Shown in pieces: positions 41,409 through 49,135 of a stretch of DNA of 64,000 bases; the stretch's first letter is position 1; the number at the start of each line of letters is the position of its first letter. The position numbers and the translations under genes were made by a program. The DNA comes from Nonomuraea coxensis DSM 45129 (GTDB taxonomy: Bacteria; Actinomycetota; Actinomycetes; Streptosporangiales; Streptosporangiaceae): assembly GCF_019397265.1 (NCBI RefSeq), contig NZ_CP068985.1, positions 7,599,001 through 7,663,000 on the forward strand. Direction: 5' to 3'. The notes below the pieces were generated by a model. It made no database searches. It saw only the letters and a list, made by a program, of their open reading frames with translations, and had not been told where the DNA came from.

Positions 41409-42647
41409 GTGCGGGAGCGAACGCTGCGGATCGCGCTGCTGTCCTACCGCAGCAAGCCCACCTGTGGCGGCCAGGGTGTCTACCTCCGCCACCTGAGCCG
41501 CGAGCTGGTCGCGCTCGGACATCACGTCGAGGTGTTCTCCGGCCCGCCCTACCCCGAGCTGGACGAGGGCGTCATCCTGCGCGAGGTGCCCAGCCTCGAC
41601 CTCTACCGCGACGAGGACCCGTTCCGCACCCCGAAGCTGCACGAGTACCGCGACTGGATCGACCTGCTGGAAGTCGGCACGATGTGGACCGCCGGATTCC
41701 CCGAGCCGCTCACGTTCACCCTGCGCGCCCTGCGCGAGCTGCGGAAGCGGGTCGGCGACTTCGACGTGGTCCAGGACAACCAGACCCTCGGCTACGGACT
41801 GCTCGGCATCCAGAAGCTGTTCCCGGTGGTCGGCACCATCCACCACCCCATCAGCGTGGACCGCCGCATCGAGCTGGAGGCCGCCAAGGGTGTGAAGAAA
41901 CTCACGATGCGCCGCTGGTACGGCTTCGTGAAGATGCAGTCGCGCGTCGCGCCCCGGCTCAGCCCGATCCTGACCGTCAGCGAGTCCTCGCTCGCCGACA
42001 TCCACCGCGACTTCAACGTCCCCCAGGCCAACCTGCGGCTGATCCCGCTCGGCGTGGACACCCGCTACTTCCATCCGCGCCCGGACAAGCCGAAGCGCAA
42101 GGGCTCGATCGTGGCCGTGGCGAGCGCAGACTCCCCCATGAAGGGCGTGGCCACGCTGCTGCGGGCGGTCGCCAAGCTGTCCACCGAGCGCGACGTCAAC
42201 CTCACCGTCGTCAGCAAGCCCACGCCGGGCGGCCCCACCGAGCAGCTCGTCCAGGAGCTGTCGCTGCAGGAGCGGGTCCGCTTCGTGCACGGCATCTCCG
42301 ACGACGAGCTGGGCGAGCTGATCGCCACCTCGGAGATCTCCGTCGTGCCGTCCCTGTACGAGGGATTCTCGCTGCCCGCCGTCGAGCACATGGCCTGCGG
42401 CACCCCGCTGATCGCCAGCCGCACCGGGGCGCTGCCCGAGGTCGTCGGCGACGCGGCCGTCCAGGTGCCGCCCGGCGACGCCGAGGAGCTGGCCGCCGCG
42501 CTGCGCCGCCTGCACGACTCACCCGAGGAACGCGAGCGGGTGGGCAGGGCGGGCTACGACCGCGTTATGGAGCGCTACACCTGGCACGTCGTGGCCAAGC
42601 GCACGGTCGAGGCGTACCACGAGGCCATCGCCGCGCACCGGCCCTGA
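41409..42647 (+). CDS. Glycosyltransferase family 4
   Basis: GT-B fold glycosyltransferase of 412 aa. The N-terminal domain starts LRIALLSYRSKPTCGGQGVYLRHL-like (acceptor side). The C-terminal donor domain has GVDTRYFHP and the EX7E-type donor motif in PSLYEGFSLPAVEHMACGTP. Such enzymes move a sugar from a nucleotide donor to a lipid or small molecule. GTG 41409 is preferred (GAAAGGGG 6 nt upstream); GTG 41403 is in frame. It is first in an operon with a methyltransferase, a prenyltransferase-fold protein and possibly DUF1702. Confidence 0.87.
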   Translation: MRERTLRIALLSYRSKPTCGGQGVYLRHLSRELVALGHHVEVFSGPPYPELDEGVILREVPSLDLYRDEDPFRTPKLHEYRDWIDLLEVGTMWTAGFPEPLTFTLRALRELRKRVGDFDVVQDNQTLGYGLLGIQKLFPVVGTIHHPISVDRRIELEAAKGVKKLTMRRWYGFVKMQSRVAPRLSPILTVSESSLADIHRDFNVPQANLRLIPLGVDTRYFHPRPDKPKRKGSIVAVASADSPMKGVATLLRAVAKLSTERDVNLTVVSKPTPGGPTEQLVQELSLQERVRFVHGISDDELGELIATSEISVVPSLYEGFSLPAVEHMACGTPLIASRTGALPEVVGDAAVQVPPGDAEELAAALRRLHDSPEERERVGRAGYDRVMERYTWHVVAKRTVEAYHEAIAAHRP

Positions 42648-42688
42648 CTTCCACCCCCACCCGATCAGATCGCGAGGAGAGACCACCA

Positions 42689-43399
42689 GTGCTGACCGTC
42701 GACTTCGCCCGGCTGCCCGTCGGCCCCGGCGTGCGCGTGCTCGACCTGGGCTGCGGCGGCGGCCGGCACGCCTTCGAGGTGCTACGTCGCGGGGCGGACG
42801 TGATCGCCTTCGACATGGACCAGGCGGAGCTGGACAACGTCGCCAACATGTTCGCGGCGATGGACAAGGCGGGCGAGGTGCCCCCGGACGCGAGCGGCCG
42901 CACCGTCCAGGGCACGGCGCTGGACATGCCGTTCGAGGACGGCAGCTTCGACCGGGTGATCGCGGCCGAGGTGCTGGAGCACATCCCCGACGACATGGCG
43001 GCCATGGCCGAGATCTTCCGCGTGCTCAGGCCGGGCGGCACCGCCGCGATCACCGTGCCGAGCTTCCTGCCCGAGCGCATCTGCTGGGCGCTGGACGAGG
43101 CGTACCACACCGCGCCGGGCGGCCACGTCCGCATCTACACGCTCGCCGAGCTGTCGGCCAAGCTCAAGGCCACGGGCTTCGAGATCGGCCCGCACCACCA
43201 CGCGCACGGGCTGCACTCCCCCTACTGGTGGATCAAGTGCGCGGTCGGCGTGAACAACGACGACCACCCGCTCGCGAAGGCGTACCACGAGCTGCTGGTC
43301 TGGGACATCATGAAGCGCCCCGCCGCCACCCGGATCGCCGAGGCCGTGCTCAACCCGATCATCGGCAAGAGCGTGGTCCTCTACGTCAAAAAGCCATGA
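42689..43399 (+). CDS. Class I SAM-dependent methyltransferase
   Basis: Protein of 236 aa. SAM-binding motif I is VLDLGCGGGRHAFEVLRRGA, with motif II AFDMD and motif IV FDRVIAAEVLEHIPDD, as in UbiE/Methyltransf_11 enzymes. The C-terminal part has aromatic and His residues (HHHAHGLHSPYWWIK) that may shape a lipid or terpenoid pocket. GTG 42689 follows GAGGAGAG. Its TGA overlaps the next gene's ATG. Confidence 0.86.
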   Translation: MLTVDFARLPVGPGVRVLDLGCGGGRHAFEVLRRGADVIAFDMDQAELDNVANMFAAMDKAGEVPPDASGRTVQGTALDMPFEDGSFDRVIAAEVLEHIPDDMAAMAEIFRVLRPGGTAAITVPSFLPERICWALDEAYHTAPGGHVRIYTLAELSAKLKATGFEIGPHHHAHGLHSPYWWIKCAVGVNNDDHPLAKAYHELLVWDIMKRPAATRIAEAVLNPIIGKSVVLYVKKP

Positions 43400-44463
43400 T
43401 CTCCCGAGCGGAGGTCGTGCGGACGGCCGAGAGCATCGCCGCGCTGCAGCAGGAGGACGGCGGCGTCCCGTGGCCGGAGGGGCACGTGGACGCGTGGAAC
43501 CACGTCGAGTGCCTGATGGCGATGTCCGTCGCGGGCCTCGGTGAGCCGGTGCGGCGCGGTTACGCCTACCTGGCCCGGCACCAGCGCGCCGACGGCTCGT
43601 GGCCGATGAAGCTGGTGGACGGCGCGGGCGTGGAGCTCGGCGGGGAGACCAACCACGCCGCCTACGTCGCGGTCGGCGTCTGGCACCACCATCTCGTGAC
43701 CGGCGACCGGGGCTTCACCGAGGAGTCCTGGCCCATGGTCAAGGCGGCGCTCGACTACGTGTCGGGGCTGCAGACCGAGCGCGGCGAGATCGTCTGGGAA
43801 CGTGACGCGCGGGGCAGGCCCTCGTCGTACGCGCTGCTCACCGGCTGCTCCTCCATCCACCAGGGGCTGCGCTGCGGGGTGCTGCTTGGCGACCTTCTGG
43901 ACGATCCGCAGCCGCACTGGGAGCTGGCCGCCGACCGGCTGGCGCACGTGCTGGGCGCCCATCCTGAGGCGTTCGCCGACAAGAGCCGGTTCTCGATGGA
44001 CTGGTACTACCCGGTGCTGGGCGGGGCGGTGCGCGGGCGGGAGGCGGCCGAGCTGCTGGAGCGGGAGTGGGCGACGTTCGTGGTGCCGGGGCTCGGCATC
44101 CGGTGCGTCTCCGACCAGCCGTGGGTGACCGGGGCGGAGACGTGCGAGCTGGTGCTGGCGCTGGACGCGCTCGGCGACCGCGAGCGGGCCGCGCGGCTCT
44201 TCTCGGACATGCAGCACCTGCGGCACGAGGACGGCTCGTACTGGACGGGCTGGCAGTTCGTCAACCGCAAGCACTTCCCGCACGAGCGCTCCGGTTACAC
44301 GGCGGCGGCGGTGGTCCTGGCGGCCGACGCGCTCATGGGGCTCTCCCCCGGCTCGGGGTTGTTCCGCGACGTGGAGCGTACGGCGACGTTCGATCCTGAC
44401 GTGTGCGGCTGCGCGGCCGGCATCCGCGTCCCCCCGCAGGGGGCCGAGCGGGAGCCTCCCTAG
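43396..44463 (+). CDS. Prenyltransferase/squalene-oxidase-repeat fold protein
   Basis: Protein of 355 aa with an alpha/alpha barrel of repeated QxxDGSW-type motifs: LQQEDGGVPWPEGHVDAWN, LARHQRADGSWPMK, LRHEDGSYWTGWQF. These motifs are found in terpene cyclases, protein prenyltransferase beta subunits and related barrels. A DxDD protonation motif is not evident, so cyclase activity is uncertain. It may bind or modify a polyprenyl or triterpenoid substrate. It is coupled to the methyltransferase by an ATGA overlap. Confidence 0.78.
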   Translation: MISRAEVVRTAESIAALQQEDGGVPWPEGHVDAWNHVECLMAMSVAGLGEPVRRGYAYLARHQRADGSWPMKLVDGAGVELGGETNHAAYVAVGVWHHHLVTGDRGFTEESWPMVKAALDYVSGLQTERGEIVWERDARGRPSSYALLTGCSSIHQGLRCGVLLGDLLDDPQPHWELAADRLAHVLGAHPEAFADKSRFSMDWYYPVLGGAVRGREAAELLEREWATFVVPGLGIRCVSDQPWVTGAETCELVLALDALGDRERAARLFSDMQHLRHEDGSYWTGWQFVNRKHFPHERSGYTAAAVVLAADALMGLSPGSGLFRDVERTATFDPDVCGCAAGIRVPPQGAEREPP

Positions 44464-44573
44464 GCAAGCGCTTTTGCCGCTTCTTTGCCTCCGGTCTCCG
44501 GTGCGCCGCCGGTGAAGGCCGCATCGGCTCACTAGCTTCGTGAGTGGCCGTACGAGGCGTCTTCGGGGGAAGC

Positions 44574-45578
44574 GTGGGCGACACGGGCACAACTTCGTTC
44601 TTGGACCAGGCCGGGATCGAGCCGACACTGACGTCGGCGAAGAGACTGCGCAGGTTCCTGACCAAGGATCCGCTGGAGTCCGATCTGAGCCGGCGGAGGT
44701 TCCGGCTCAGGCCCGGACCGGCTCGGACGGTCTTCTCGGAAGCCGAGAAGTCATACATTTTCGGCTTCAATGCGGTGATGTCGAAAGAAGTGGAGAAGGT
44801 CGAGGAGGTTCCCGCGGACCGGCGGCCCTTCGGCTACGAGGGGGCGGCCGCCGCCTGCACCGTTCTCGACCTGCTCACGCTCTCGCGGGGCCGGCGCCTT
44901 CACGAGCTGCTCGCCGGCCCCGCCCGGCACCACCGCCACGCCGCCTACCTGGGGGCCGGGCGCGGTTACGCGCTGCTGCGGCTGCGGCCGGTACGCGGCG
45001 CGCGCCTGGCCCACCCGCTGCTGCGCTGGCTGGCGGTGGACGGCTTCGGCTTCCAGCGCTCCCTCGCCAGGACCGACCAGCTGGTGGGCGAGCGGGTCAT
45101 GCCCGACCTGCTGACCCGGGCCCACTGCGCGGCCTTCGACCAGGGGCTGGGCCGGCTGCTGTGGTACCACGACTGCGCCGCGCCCGACGACGTGGCGGCC
45201 AGGATCGCCGGGTTCCCCGCCGTGCGGCGGGCGGACCTGTGGAGCGGGGCGGGGTTCGCGGCGGCGTACACGGGCGGGGCCGAGCCCGAGGAGCTGCGCT
45301 GGCTGGCCGAGCACGCCTCGGCCGACGGCTTCCGCGCCCACCTGGCGCAGGGGTGCGCCCTCGCGGTGGCCGCCCGGCTGTGCTCGGGCGCGCTGCCCGA
45401 GCACACGGGGCAGGCGGCGGCCGTCCTGGTGGGCGCCGAGGCCGAGGAGGCGGCGTCGTGGACCGACCAGGCGCTCATCGAGCTCGGCCACGAGGCCCGC
45501 ACGCACGACGACTTCCGCGGCTGGCAGGCGCGGATCCGCCACTCGTGGACCCGCACCCGGCGCCGCCAGAGCGCCTGA
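44574..45578 (+). CDS. DUF1702 family protein
   Basis: Protein of 334 aa. It has the DUF1702 core GYEGAAAACTVLDLLTLSRGRRLHELLAGP-like, followed by YLGAGRGYALLRL and a DPLLRWLxxDG-like HPLLRWLAVDGFGF. DUF1702 proteins occur in enediyne and other natural-product clusters (UnbL-like) with no established reaction. GTG 44574 is chosen because GGGGGAAG precedes it; GTG 44544 is in frame. It is 110 nt downstream of the prenyltransferase gene. Confidence 0.72.
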   Translation: MGDTGTTSFLDQAGIEPTLTSAKRLRRFLTKDPLESDLSRRRFRLRPGPARTVFSEAEKSYIFGFNAVMSKEVEKVEEVPADRRPFGYEGAAAACTVLDLLTLSRGRRLHELLAGPARHHRHAAYLGAGRGYALLRLRPVRGARLAHPLLRWLAVDGFGFQRSLARTDQLVGERVMPDLLTRAHCAAFDQGLGRLLWYHDCAAPDDVAARIAGFPAVRRADLWSGAGFAAAYTGGAEPEELRWLAEHASADGFRAHLAQGCALAVAARLCSGALPEHTGQAAAVLVGAEAEEAASWTDQALIELGHEARTHDDFRGWQARIRHSWTRTRRRQSA

Positions 45579-45612
45579 GCGGGCCCGGACGGGCCGGCGC
45601 CATGCGGAGAGG

Positions 45613-46248
45613 TCAGATGCCGGGCGCGACGCGCTCCAGCACGCGCAGCGAGCCCTCCACGGACTTCTCCTGGAACGCTCCGGACTCCAGCGCCCGCAGG
45701 TAGACCCGGTAGGGCGCCTGGCCGCCGTCTGCGGGATCGGGATAGATGTCGTGGAAGACCAGCGCGCCGCCCTCACGTACGTGCGGCGCCCAGCCCTCGT
45801 AGTCGCGGGTGACCGGCTCCTCGGAGTGTCCGCCGTCGATGAACAGCATGCCGAGCGTCGTGTTCCACAGGGCGGCCACGCGCTCGGAGCGGCCGACGAT
45901 CGCGATGACCTCCTCCTCCAGGCCCGCCGAGGCGATCGTGGCGCGGAAGGTCGGCAGGGAGTCCATCTTGCCGAAGCGGGGGTCCACGAGGGTGGGGTCG
46001 TGGTGGGCCCAGCCGGGCTGGATCTCCTCCGAGCCGCGGTGATGGTCGACCGTGACGACGACGGAGCCGGTCTCGCGGGCGGCGGCGCCGAGGTAGACGG
46101 CGGACTTGCCGCAGTAGGTGCCGATCTCGCAGATCGGGCCGAGCGCGCCGTACTGACGGGCCGCTTCGTACAGGGCCAGCCCTTCGGCGAGCGGCATGAA
46201 CCCCTTGGCGTGCTTGGCTGCGTGGAGCAGCTCCGGCGGCATCGACAT
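45613..46248 (-). CDS. Class I SAM-dependent methyltransferase (CmcI/TylF-like)
   Basis: Protein of 211 aa. The SAM site ICEIGTYCGKSAVYLGAAA, the Asp/His/Arg stretch VVTVDHHRGSEEIQPG and the metal-site-like FIDGGHSEEPVTRDYEGW resemble CmcI/TylF-type methyltransferases acting on sugars or small molecules. ATG 46248 follows AGGGTGG. It is convergent with DUF1702 and divergent from the PPOX operon, sharing with it the box at 46306. Confidence 0.82.
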   Translation of the reverse strand: MSMPPELLHAAKHAKGFMPLAEGLALYEAARQYGALGPICEIGTYCGKSAVYLGAAARETGSVVVTVDHHRGSEEIQPGWAHHDPTLVDPRFGKMDSLPTFRATIASAGLEEEVIAIVGRSERVAALWNTTLGMLFIDGGHSEEPVTRDYEGWAPHVREGGALVFHDIYPDPADGGQAPYRVYLRALESGAFQEKSVEGSLRVLERVAPGI

Positions 46249-46305
46249 GGAAGGCCACCCTAGCCGAACCGAACAACATTCCAGGAGCCTCTTGCAGCCC
46301 ACTTC

Positions 46306-46319
46306 TGGAACCTGTTCTA
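46306..46319. promoter_or_regulatory. KstR-type box upstream of the PPOX-ferredoxin-ADH operon
   Basis: TGGAACCTGTTCTA matches TnnAACnnGTTnnA at all 8 fixed positions. It ends 8 nt before the GTG at 46328 and 57 nt from the divergent methyltransferase start, so it could repress both. Binding is inferred. Confidence 0.65.
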
Positions 46320-46327
46320 CTGGCCAG

Positions 46328-46780
46328 GTGAATCAGCGCGCTCGCATCGCGATGTCGGACGAGGAAGTGGCCGCCCTCCTGGAGGGCTCGCGCAAGCTGC
46401 AGCTCGCGACGATCAACCCCGACGGCACGCCCCACCTGGTGACGATGTTCTACGGCCTCGACGACGGCCGCATCGCCTTCTGGACGTACGGCAAGGCCCA
46501 GAAGGCCCGCAACCTGTCCCGCGACCCCCGTGTGAGCTGCCTCATCGAGGCCGGTGACGACTACGCCGAGCTCCGCGGCGTCCTGCTGTACGGCAAGGCC
46601 GAGCGGATCGACGACCCCGACCGGATCATGGACATCGGCATGCTGGTCGCCCGCCGCATGACCCCCGGGGTCGCCGACGACCTGCTCCGCCCGTACGTCG
46701 AGCAGACCGGCCGCAAGCGGATCGCGTACGTCGTCGAACGCACCAAAGTGGTCTCATGGGACCACAGGAGGCTGTCATGA
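46328..46780 (+). CDS. PPOX-class (F420/FMN-dependent) split-barrel oxidoreductase
   Basis: Protein of 150 aa with a pyridoxamine-phosphate-oxidase-like split barrel: RKLQLATINPDGTPHLVTM, IAFWTYGKAQKARNLSRDPRV and VSWDHRRL. This subgroup in actinomycetes commonly uses F420 or FMN. There is no ribosome-binding site before GTG 46328 and the KstR-type box is immediately upstream, so a leaderless message is possible; ATG 46352 is an alternative start. Coupled to the ferredoxin gene (ATGA). Confidence 0.83.
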   Translation: MNQRARIAMSDEEVAALLEGSRKLQLATINPDGTPHLVTMFYGLDDGRIAFWTYGKAQKARNLSRDPRVSCLIEAGDDYAELRGVLLYGKAERIDDPDRIMDIGMLVARRMTPGVADDLLRPYVEQTGRKRIAYVVERTKVVSWDHRRLS

Positions 46781-46968
46781 AGGTGAAGGTGGACGAGCTG
46801 GTCTGCGAGGCCAACGCCGTCTGCATGGGCCTCGCGCCGGAGGTCTTCGACGTCGACGACGACGACCAGCTCCACATCCTGCTCCCTGAGCCACCCCCCG
46901 AGCTGCACGACCGCGTCCGACACGCGGTCCGCTCCTGCCCCAAAGCCGCCCTCTCCATCGAGGAATAG
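46777..46968 (+). CDS. Ferredoxin, single-cluster [3Fe-4S] type
   Basis: Protein of 63 aa. The Cys pattern CEANAVC then SCPKAAL gives the three ligands of the [3Fe-4S] ferredoxins that serve bacterial P450s (CxxxxxC...CP; the central Cys of 4Fe clusters is missing). Its placement before an alcohol dehydrogenase and under a KstR-type box makes it a candidate electron donor for the CYP125-like enzyme encoded 16 kb away. That pairing is inference. Confidence 0.88.
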   Translation: MKVKVDELVCEANAVCMGLAPEVFDVDDDDQLHILLPEPPPELHDRVRHAVRSCPKAALSIEE

Positions 46969-46993
46969 GTCCACCGCCGAGGAGGAACGCCCC

Positions 46994-48079
46994 ATGCGTG
47001 CCGCAATCCTGACCGCCGTAGGCAACGACAAGCTGGAGATCCGCGACGATGTCACGCTGGCGCCCGTGGGCCCGGCGGACGTGCGCGTACGGATCAAGGC
47101 CACCGGCGTCTGCCATTCGGACCTGTCCGCCATGTCCGGGGTGCTGCCGCAGCCCGTGCCGCTCGTCCCCGGCCACGAAGGGGCGGGCGAGGTGGTCGAA
47201 GTGGGCGAGCACGTCGACAACCTCCAGCCCGGCGACCACGTCGTCATCAACTGGTCGCCCGCCTGCCACGCCTGCGACCTGTGCCTGGGCGGGCAGCCCT
47301 ACCTGTGCACCAAGTTCATGATCGAGTCGTTCAGCAACGGCCGGTTCCGGCTGGGCGGCGACACGACGGCGTTCGGGATGGCGGGCTGCGGCACCTGGGC
47401 CGAGGAGATCATCGTGCCCTGGCAGGGCGCGATCAAGATCGACCCGGAGGTGTCGTGGGAGGCGGCGGCCCTCATCGGCTGCGGCATCACGACCGGCGTG
47501 GGCGCGGCGATCAACACCGCCAAGGTGCGCCCCGGCTCCACGGTCGCGGTGATCGGCTGCGGCGGCGTCGGCCTGTCGGTCATCCAGGGCGCCCGTGTCT
47601 CCGGCGCCAGGACGATCCTCGCCGTGGACCCGCTGGAGTCCAAGCACGAGCTGGCCAAGAAGGTCGGCGCCACCCACGCCGTGACGCCCGACCAGGTCCC
47701 CGACGCGATCAACGAGCTGACCGGGGGCGCCGGCTTCGACTACGGCTTCGAGGTCGTCGGCAAGGCCGCCACCGTCCAGACGGCCTGGCAGATCACCCGG
47801 CGCGGCGGCGACGTGATCGTGGTCGGCGCGGGCGCGATGGACGACATGTGGTCGGTCTCGGCCTTCAGCCTGCTCTTCGAGGGCAAGCACCTGCACTCCA
47901 GCCTGTACGGCGAGTCCGACGTGCGGCACGACTTCCCGTACTTCGCCAAGCTCTACCAGGCCGGCAAGCTGGACCTCGACTCGATGATCAGCGCCAGGAT
48001 CCGGCTCACCGACCTCAACGACGCCGTGGCGGCGCTGCGCGGCGGCGAGGTGCTGCGCCAGATCGTCCTGGTCGACTGA
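46994..48079 (+). CDS. Zinc-dependent alcohol dehydrogenase
   Basis: MDR-family dehydrogenase of 361 aa. The catalytic zinc ligands lie in TGVCHSDLSAMSG (Cys), PGHEGAGEVVEVG (His-Glu) and MAGCGTWAE (Cys). The structural zinc lies in CHACDLCLGGQPYLC and the NAD loop is VIGCGGVGLSVIQGA. Subgroup features resemble actinobacterial class-III/NDMA-type ADHs. Given the KstR-type box upstream, oxidation of the 26-hydroxy steroid made by CYP125 is plausible. ATG 46994 follows GAGGAGGAAC. A strong hairpin follows the stop. Confidence 0.88.
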   Translation: MRAAILTAVGNDKLEIRDDVTLAPVGPADVRVRIKATGVCHSDLSAMSGVLPQPVPLVPGHEGAGEVVEVGEHVDNLQPGDHVVINWSPACHACDLCLGGQPYLCTKFMIESFSNGRFRLGGDTTAFGMAGCGTWAEEIIVPWQGAIKIDPEVSWEAAALIGCGITTGVGAAINTAKVRPGSTVAVIGCGGVGLSVIQGARVSGARTILAVDPLESKHELAKKVGATHAVTPDQVPDAINELTGGAGFDYGFEVVGKAATVQTAWQITRRGGDVIVVGAGAMDDMWSVSAFSLLFEGKHLHSSLYGESDVRHDFPYFAKLYQAGKLDLDSMISARIRLTDLNDAVAALRGGEVLRQIVLVD

Positions 48080-48091
48080 CGGACGAGCGCT

Positions 48092-48119
48092 TGGTCCCGC
48101 CGGCGCACCGGCGGGACCA
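48092..48119. terminator. Bidirectional terminator between ADH and isomerase genes
   Basis: TGGTCCCGCCGG (48092-48103) pairs perfectly with CCGGCGGGACCA (48108-48119) around the loop CGCA. It starts 12 nt after the ADH stop and ends 6 nt before the stop of the convergent gene. A perfect 12-bp GC stem between converging genes is good evidence for termination. Confidence 0.8.
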
Positions 48120-48125
48120 GCGACG

Positions 48126-49133
48126 TCACTCGGTCGAGAAGGCCGCGTCGAAGGCGGTGGCCGGCGGCGTGATGGAGTTGAGCGTACGGATGTAGCCCAC
48201 CGCCTCACGCGCGCCGTCCAGCCGGTCCATGCCGGCGTCCTCCCACTCGACGGAGATCGGCCCGTCGTAGCCGATCGCGTTGAGCGCCCGGAAACAGTCC
48301 TCCCAGGGCACGTCGCCGCGCCCGGTCGAGACGAAGTCCCAGCCGCGCCGCATGTCGGCCCAGGCCAGGTGCGACGACAGCCGGCCGCGGCGGCCGTCGC
48401 CGACGCGCATCCGGGTGTCCTTGCAGTCGACGTGGTAGATGCGGTCCTTGAAGTCGAGGATGAAGTTCACCGGGTCGATGTCCTGCCACACCATGTGCGA
48501 CGGGTCCCAGTTGAGCCCGAACGCCGGCCGGTTGCCGACCGCCTCCAGCGCCCGGACCGTCGTGTAGTAGTCGTAGGCGATCTCGCTCGGGTGCACCTCG
48601 TGGGCGAAGCGCACGCCGACCTCGTCGAAGACGTCGAGGATCGGGTTCCAGCGGTCGGCGAAGTCCTGGTAGCCGGCGTCGATCACCGAGGCCGGCACCG
48701 GCGGGAACATCGCGACCGTGTGCCAGATGGACGAGCCGGTGAAACCCACCACCGTGTCCACGCCGAGCAGCGCGGCGGCCCGCGCCGTGTCCTTCATCTC
48801 CTCGGCCGCCGCCTGACGCACCGACTCGGGGTCGCCCTCGCCCCAGATGCGGGCCGGCAGGATGCCCTTGTGCCGCTCGTCGATCGGGTTGTCGCAGACG
48901 GCCTGGCCCACCAGGTGGTTGGAGATCGTCCACATCTTCAGGCCGTGCTTGTCGAGCTGGGCGCGCTTCTGCTCGACGTACGACGGGTCGGCGATCGCCT
49001 TGTCCACCTCGAAGTGGTCGCCCGAGCAGGCGATCTCCAGCCCGTCGTAGCCCCACTCGGCCGCGAGCCGGCACACCTCCTCGAACGGCAGGTCCGCCCA
49101 CTGCCCGGTGAACAGCGTGACTGGTCGGGTCAT
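48126..49133 (-). CDS. Sugar phosphate isomerase/epimerase-like TIM-barrel protein
   Basis: Protein of 335 aa of the AP-endonuclease-2/IolE-like TIM barrel. Metal ligands are likely the Glu of GYDGLEIACSGDHF, the His/Glu of FAHEVHPSEIAYDY, LNWDPSHMVWQ and the final Glu of ISVEWEDAGMD. Such enzymes epimerise or dehydrate sugars and inososes. It is the last gene of the ROK operon; GGAGG lies 7 nt before ATG 49133. It likely handles the keto-product of the dehydrogenase encoded just upstream. Confidence 0.85.
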   Translation of the reverse strand: MTRPVTLFTGQWADLPFEEVCRLAAEWGYDGLEIACSGDHFEVDKAIADPSYVEQKRAQLDKHGLKMWTISNHLVGQAVCDNPIDERHKGILPARIWGEGDPESVRQAAAEEMKDTARAAALLGVDTVVGFTGSSIWHTVAMFPPVPASVIDAGYQDFADRWNPILDVFDEVGVRFAHEVHPSEIAYDYYTTVRALEAVGNRPAFGLNWDPSHMVWQDIDPVNFILDFKDRIYHVDCKDTRMRVGDGRRGRLSSHLAWADMRRGWDFVSTGRGDVPWEDCFRALNAIGYDGPISVEWEDAGMDRLDGAREAVGYIRTLNSITPPATAFDAAFSTE

Positions 49134-49135
49134 CG

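Noticed and set aside
43396..44463. Calling the prenyltransferase-fold protein a squalene-hopene cyclase.
   Set aside because: It is about half the length of such cyclases (355 aa) and no DxDD protonation motif is visible.
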